Below are positions 61,465 through 64,000 of a stretch of DNA of 64,000 bases, in pieces (the first letter of the stretch is position 1; every line of letters begins with the position of its first letter). The notes under the pieces are model-generated. The model did no database searches and was not told the origin of the DNA. It saw only the letters and a program-made list of their open reading frames with translations. The DNA comes from Streptococcus suis (GTDB taxonomy: Bacteria; Bacillota; Bacilli; Lactobacillales; Streptococcaceae): positions 18,650 through 82,649 of the forward strand of contig NZ_POJH01000055.1 in assembly GCF_002960625.1 (NCBI RefSeq), read 5' to 3'. A program made the position numbers and the translations under genes.

Positions 61465-61580
61465 TTGACATTAACAAAAAATAGGCTTATAATTAAAACA
61501 CATAGCTCCTCTGCGAGCATTAAGAAGACGTTGTCCTTTACGGACACAGAGCCTGTTCTTTTGAGCAGGCTCTCTTTGTA
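61465..61580 (+). ncRNA. Predicted small RNA of about 80 nt
   Basis: Perfect promoter: TTGACA (61465-61470), 17 bp, TATAAT (61488-61493). The transcript has hairpins GCTC-CTCTGC-GAGC and TGTCC-TTTAC-GGACA, then terminator GAGCCTGTTC-TTTT-GAGCAGGCTC followed by TCTTTGTATTTCT. No ORF with a ribosome binding site is present. Confidence 0.65.
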
Positions 61581-61597
61581 TTTCTAACCAAAATACT

Positions 61598-61722
61598 TTA
61601 CAAAAATCAAAAAAAGTATAAAATATGACTGTATTAGAGGTAAAGCCTCATAAAGTTTACATTCGGGATTTAGTCCCATACCATACGGCAGTCATGTTTT
61701 TCATGGCTGCTTTTTTTGCTAT
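61598..61722 (+). ncRNA. Second possible short transcript
   Basis: TTTACA (61598-61603), 16 bp, TAAAAT, then hairpins GAGG-TAAA-GCCTC, GGGA-TTTAG-TCCC and terminator-like GCAGTCATG-TTTTT-CATGGCTGC with TTTTTTT. A 60-codon frame runs through (MTVLEVKPHKVYIRDLVPYH) but its ATG has no ribosome binding site and it reads through the hairpin. Confidence 0.4.
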
Positions 61723-61732
61723 TTTACAAAAA

Positions 61733-61784
61733 AACAAAAAAAATCCCCACACTCTCCGTCGCGAAACCTTGAGTGTAGGGGAAT
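61733..61784 (-). terminator. Hairpin upstream of the integrase
   Basis: On the minus strand CCCCTACACTC ... GAGTGTGGGG is followed by ATTTTTTTTG, a terminator for leftward transcription entering from the integrase side. Confidence 0.55.
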
Positions 61785-61850
61785 TCCGTATAAGAAATCG
61801 CCATTAAATGGGCAGTTTTCTTATACCCATTTTAACAGAAAATGAGGTAA

Positions 61851-62960
61851 ATGACAATGATTGGTCAATACAAAAAAGGTGATACTACTGCTTATTATTT
61901 CAAAGCATACCATGGTTTAGATCCATTGACTGGGAAGAAAATTCAAACCTTCCGTCGTGGATTTAAAACAGAACGTGAAGCGAGGCTTGCTGAAGCAAAA
62001 TGCCTGACTGAATATGAAAAGAAGACCTTCCGTTCCAGGAATGTCACTACCACTTTCCGACAAGTCTATGAAGTTTGGAAGGAACATTACAAGAACACTG
62101 TCAAAGAGTCCACATTTGTCAGTCAGATAGACAAGGCAGACAGGCTCATCCTTCCTACCTTTGGAGATAAAGTCGTTAATAAGATTACTCTCACAATGTG
62201 TCAATCTCAAGTCAATAAATGGGCTGATGAATACAAACGATTTTCCGGAATCATCAGCATCGCAAACCAAATCTTTGATTATGCTATCTCGATGGAGCTA
62301 ATCGAAAGCAATCCGATGAGAAAAACACTAAAACCAAAACGGCAAAAAAAGGATAGGGATGAACTGGAGCAATTCTACAATAAAGATGAGCTAAGAGAGT
62401 TCTTTTCGATTGTAGAAAAGATGGAAGACCCAGAGATGTTGACATTCTTTCGCCTGCTAGCCTTCACTGGAATGAGAAAAAACGAAGTCGGTGCATTAAG
62501 TTGGTCAGACATAGACTTAAAAGTTGCACAATTAAAAGTCAATAAAACGCTCGCTAAGGGCGAAAATAACAAAACGATATTCCAGACCCCTAAAACAAAA
62601 AAGAGTACCAGAACAATCTCTCTGGACCCTCAAACTGTAGAAATTTTAAAAGCGTGGAAAAAATACAGCACAAAAGGTCTGCTCTTCAAGAACGAGGACG
62701 GCGATCCAAAAAGTATCGTCCATGTCAATAACATGCTCAATCGTGTTTGGAGGAAACACCCAGACTTCAAACGCATCACACCTCACGGTTTCCGCCACAC
62801 CCACTGCTCCCTACTCTTTGAAGCTGGTGCTACTATCAAAGAAGTTCAAGAAAGACTTGGACACGAAAACATCCAAACCACCATGGATATCTATGCCCAT
62901 GTCACTCAAAAAGCCAAGAATGAGGTAGCTGACAAGTTTGCTTCCTACATTGGTTTTTGA
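61851..62960 (+). CDS. int: Tyrosine site-specific integrase
   Basis: The 369-residue protein has the N-terminal arm-binding region (YYFKAYHGLDPLTGKKIQTF), a SAM-like core-binding domain (about 60-160), and the catalytic domain with Arg in AFTGMRKNEVGAL, HGFRHTHCSLL (His-x-x-Arg), GHENIQTTMD and Tyr in IYAHVT. It recombines attP with the rpmA 3' end. It sits next to attR, the usual place. Confidence 0.95.
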   Translation: MTMIGQYKKGDTTAYYFKAYHGLDPLTGKKIQTFRRGFKTEREARLAEAKCLTEYEKKTFRSRNVTTTFRQVYEVWKEHYKNTVKESTFVSQIDKADRLILPTFGDKVVNKITLTMCQSQVNKWADEYKRFSGIISIANQIFDYAISMELIESNPMRKTLKPKRQKKDRDELEQFYNKDELREFFSIVEKMEDPEMLTFFRLLAFTGMRKNEVGALSWSDIDLKVAQLKVNKTLAKGENNKTIFQTPKTKKSTRTISLDPQTVEILKAWKKYSTKGLLFKNEDGDPKSIVHVNNMLNRVWRKHPDFKRITPHGFRHTHCSLLFEAGATIKEVQERLGHENIQTTMDIYAHVTQKAKNEVADKFASYIGF

Positions 62961-62965
62961 AATAT

Positions 62966-62985
62966 GGGTATCACGGTGGGTATCA
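62966..62985 (+). promoter_or_regulatory. Pair of GGGTATCA repeats near attR
   Basis: GGGTATCA-CGGT-GGGTATCA, 12-bp period as at the left phage end. The second copy lies in the att repeat. Confidence 0.45.
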
Positions 62986-63076
62986 AAACAAAAAAACAGG
63001 CCTTCCGAAATCTCGGAAAGCCTATTGTTAAGCCATTTTCAGACTTATTTTGCGATTGGGTAAACAGATACTTGTT
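62977..63076. repeat. attR, overlapping the 3' end of rpmA
   Basis: Partner of attL. Crossover anywhere in this repeat leaves rpmA intact. Includes the inverted repeat of the rpmA terminator. Confidence 0.93.
62991..63029 (-). terminator. Terminator of the rplU-rpmA operon
   Basis: On the minus strand AGGCTTTCCGAG-ATTT-CGGAAGGCCTG is followed by TTTTTTTG. It is duplicated in attL. Confidence 0.85.
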
Positions 63077-63338
63077 TCTTATCGCGACCTTTACGTTCGA
63101 AGCGTACAACGCCTTCTACTTTAGCGTAAAGAGTGTCATCTCCACCACGACCTACGTTAGCTCCTGGGTAGATTTTAGTACCACGTTGGCGGTAAAGGAT
63201 TGAACCACCTGATACAGTTTGGCCGTCAGCAGCTTTCGCACCAAGGCGTTTCGCTTGTGAATCACGACCGTTTGACGTTGAACCTCCACCTTTTTTGTGG
63301 GCCATAAATTGCAAGTTAGCAAGATTCAAGTTTAACAT
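63045..63338 (-). CDS. rpmA: Ribosomal protein bL27
   Basis: The 97-residue protein has the Firmicute N-terminal extension [11 protein letters not shown] before [20 protein letters not shown]; the Prp protease removes it after Phe. The core is complete ([20 protein letters not shown]). Follows rplU by 46 bp with GGAGG. Confidence 0.97.
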   Translation of the reverse strand: MLNLNLANLQFMAHKKGGGSTSNGRDSQAKRLGAKAADGQTVSGGSILYRQRGTKIYPGANVGRGGDDTLYAKVEGVVRFERKGRDKKQVSVYPIAK

Positions 63339-63384
63339 ATGTTATTCCTCCGAATTTCTGTAATGATTGCTTCAAGCTACGCGA

Positions 63385-63699
63385 TTAAGCGTTGATAGCG
63401 TTGATAACAACTTTTGTGTAAGGTTGACGGTGACCTTGTTTGCGGTGGCTACCTTTTTTAGGTTTGTACTTGAAGGTAACAACTTTTTTCTGTTTACCTT
63501 GTTTTTCAACAGTACCAACAACAGTAGCGCCTGCTACGAGTGGAGTACCCACAACAGTTTTCTCACCACCAACAAGAACTACTTCTTCGAAAGTAACTTC
63601 TTGACCTGCTTCAACGTTCAATTTTTCAACGTAGATAGCTTGACCGACTTCAACTTTAACTTGTTTGCCGCCAGTTTTAATGATTGCGTATGTGCTCAT
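63385..63699 (-). CDS. rplU: Ribosomal protein bL21
   Basis: I chose ATG 63699 ([17 protein letters not shown]) after AGGAGGTGCATA, 104 residues. The C-terminal [19 protein letters not shown] is the conserved basic segment. It is the first gene of the L21-L27 operon. Confidence 0.97.
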   Translation of the reverse strand: MSTYAIIKTGGKQVKVEVGQAIYVEKLNVEAGQEVTFEEVVLVGGEKTVVGTPLVAGATVVGTVEKQGKQKKVVTFKYKPKKGSHRKQGHRQPYTKVVINAINA

Positions 63700-63860
63700 T
63701 ATGCACCTCCTATGATTTTTGGGCCTTGCCCGAATTTTATGTGAAGACTCGCCTAGTACCGTGGGACGAACCACTTAAACGGCATTCGTGCGGTTGCACA
63801 GGATGTGTGCATAGTCAACACTCCTATTATAACAAAAACACCTGCAAATGCAAGTGTTTT
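63700..63860 (-). promoter_or_regulatory. rplU promoter and L21 leader
   Basis: TTGCAT, 16 bp, TATAAT (63826-63831) on the minus strand. The ~125-nt leader with paired G/C blocks precedes the ribosome binding site, as in the Firmicute L21 leader. Confidence 0.65.
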
Positions 63861-63901
63861 GTATCATTTTTCTTACATTTCGAAAACTCCTAAATTCTCA
63901 A

Positions 63902-63968
63902 AGTAAGTTCTAGTCTAACGCCAAAACTGGAAATTAGACTGAGACAAAAAAATAAGCTAGAACTTACT
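63902..63968. repeat. Nested inverted repeat at the window edge
   Basis: AGTAAGTTCTAG (63902-63913) and CTAGAACTTACT (63957-63968) are perfect 12-bp arms; inside are AGTCTAA and TTAGACT. The remaining edge to 64000 has no visible gene. Confidence 0.7.
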
Positions 63969-64000
63969 ATGGGACAAGTTGGTAACTAATAATGAAAAAC

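Larger units (their letters stand above)
25047..63076. mobile_element. Complete-looking siphovirus prophage at the 3' end of rpmA
   Basis: About 38 kb bounded by direct repeats at 25047-25147 and 62977-63076. Contents in phage order: tyrosine integrase, S24 repressor, early and recombination genes, DNA methyltransferases, terminase, SPP1-like portal/head, capsid, tail, holin, endolysin. No large structural gene is obviously broken. No helicase loader, SSB or polymerase is seen, so replication relies on a very short initiator-like protein and host enzymes. Confidence 0.95.

Noticed and set aside
61625..61807. 60-codon plus ORF upstream of the integrase
   Set aside because: ATG has no ribosome binding site, and the frame reads through a terminator hairpin; kept only as a possible short transcript.

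Overview
The window looks like a chromosomal segment of a low-GC Streptococcus, most like Streptococcus suis. The evidence is the low GC, the AAGGAGG-type ribosome binding sites, the family content (TraX-like, Pr6Pr, TrmFO, Pcp, PyrR-PyrB-CarA-CarB, RluD-LspA, L21-L27), decayed LXG/type VII toxin cassettes, and an integrated siphovirus. The species is inferred from gene content, not from a database search.

Region 1 (1-8.6 kb) is mostly housekeeping, all on the minus strand: a TraX-like membrane protein cut by the window edge, an ATP-grasp ligase, two alpha/beta-hydrolase esterases, a winged-helix YcaQ-type protein, a RelE/ParE toxin with its ribbon-helix-helix antitoxin (promoter and palindromic operator visible), trmFO, a DUF4298 protein, pcp and a SAM methyltransferase. 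Region 2 (8.6-14.5 kb) is a graveyard of type VII secretion polymorphic-toxin cassettes: immunity-like membrane proteins, a DUF4176 protein fused to a toxin fragment, a tandem-domain immunity-like protein, and at least two broken toxin C-termini. Region 3 (14.5-21.5 kb) is the pyrimidine operon pyrR-pyrB-carA-carB. It has a PyrR attenuator in front of pyrR. Two long intergenic spacers, before carA and before carB, carry a near-identical 330-bp hairpin-rich repeat, then a leader stem whose arms covary, then a start codon with no Shine-Dalgarno. This is one of the best candidates here for an undescribed RNA element. Region 4 (21.5-25 kb) holds a Pr6Pr membrane protein, a PhnA/YjdM zinc-ribbon protein, rluD, lspA and a LysR regulator.

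Region 5 (25,047-63,076) is a complete-looking ~38-kb prophage inserted at the 3' end of rpmA. A ~100-bp direct repeat, carrying the last codons of rpmA and its terminator, flanks it. Structural and early genes read leftward. From right to left they are: integrase and lysogeny genes on the plus strand (tyrosine integrase, PemK/MazF-like toxin, S24 repressor); early genes with small regulators, an HsdM/HsdS pair without HsdR and a short replication protein; a recombination module (RecT, DUF1351, PD-(D/E)XK nuclease, RusA); a C5 DNA methyltransferase; an SPFH protein; a tRNA-Ser; terminase; SPP1-like portal and head genes; scaffold; capsid; neck genes; tail genes with a programmed -1 frameshift; tape measure; Dit; Tal; a receptor-binding protein carrying a metallophosphoesterase; holin; a CHAP endolysin; and a PBECR4 protein next to attL. 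The head morphogenesis protein carries an extra HELGH zincin-like domain.

Region 6 (63-64 kb) is rpmA and rplU with the L21 leader. No prp gene lies between them, although L27 keeps the N-terminal extension that Prp removes. Non-coding signals in the prophage include a consensus promoter plus terminator defining a ~80-nt RNA at 61.47-61.58 kb, an antisense or attenuator RNA at 25.82-26.08 kb opposite a mini-ORF with a perfect Shine-Dalgarno, and repeated plus-strand promoter-hairpin cassettes.
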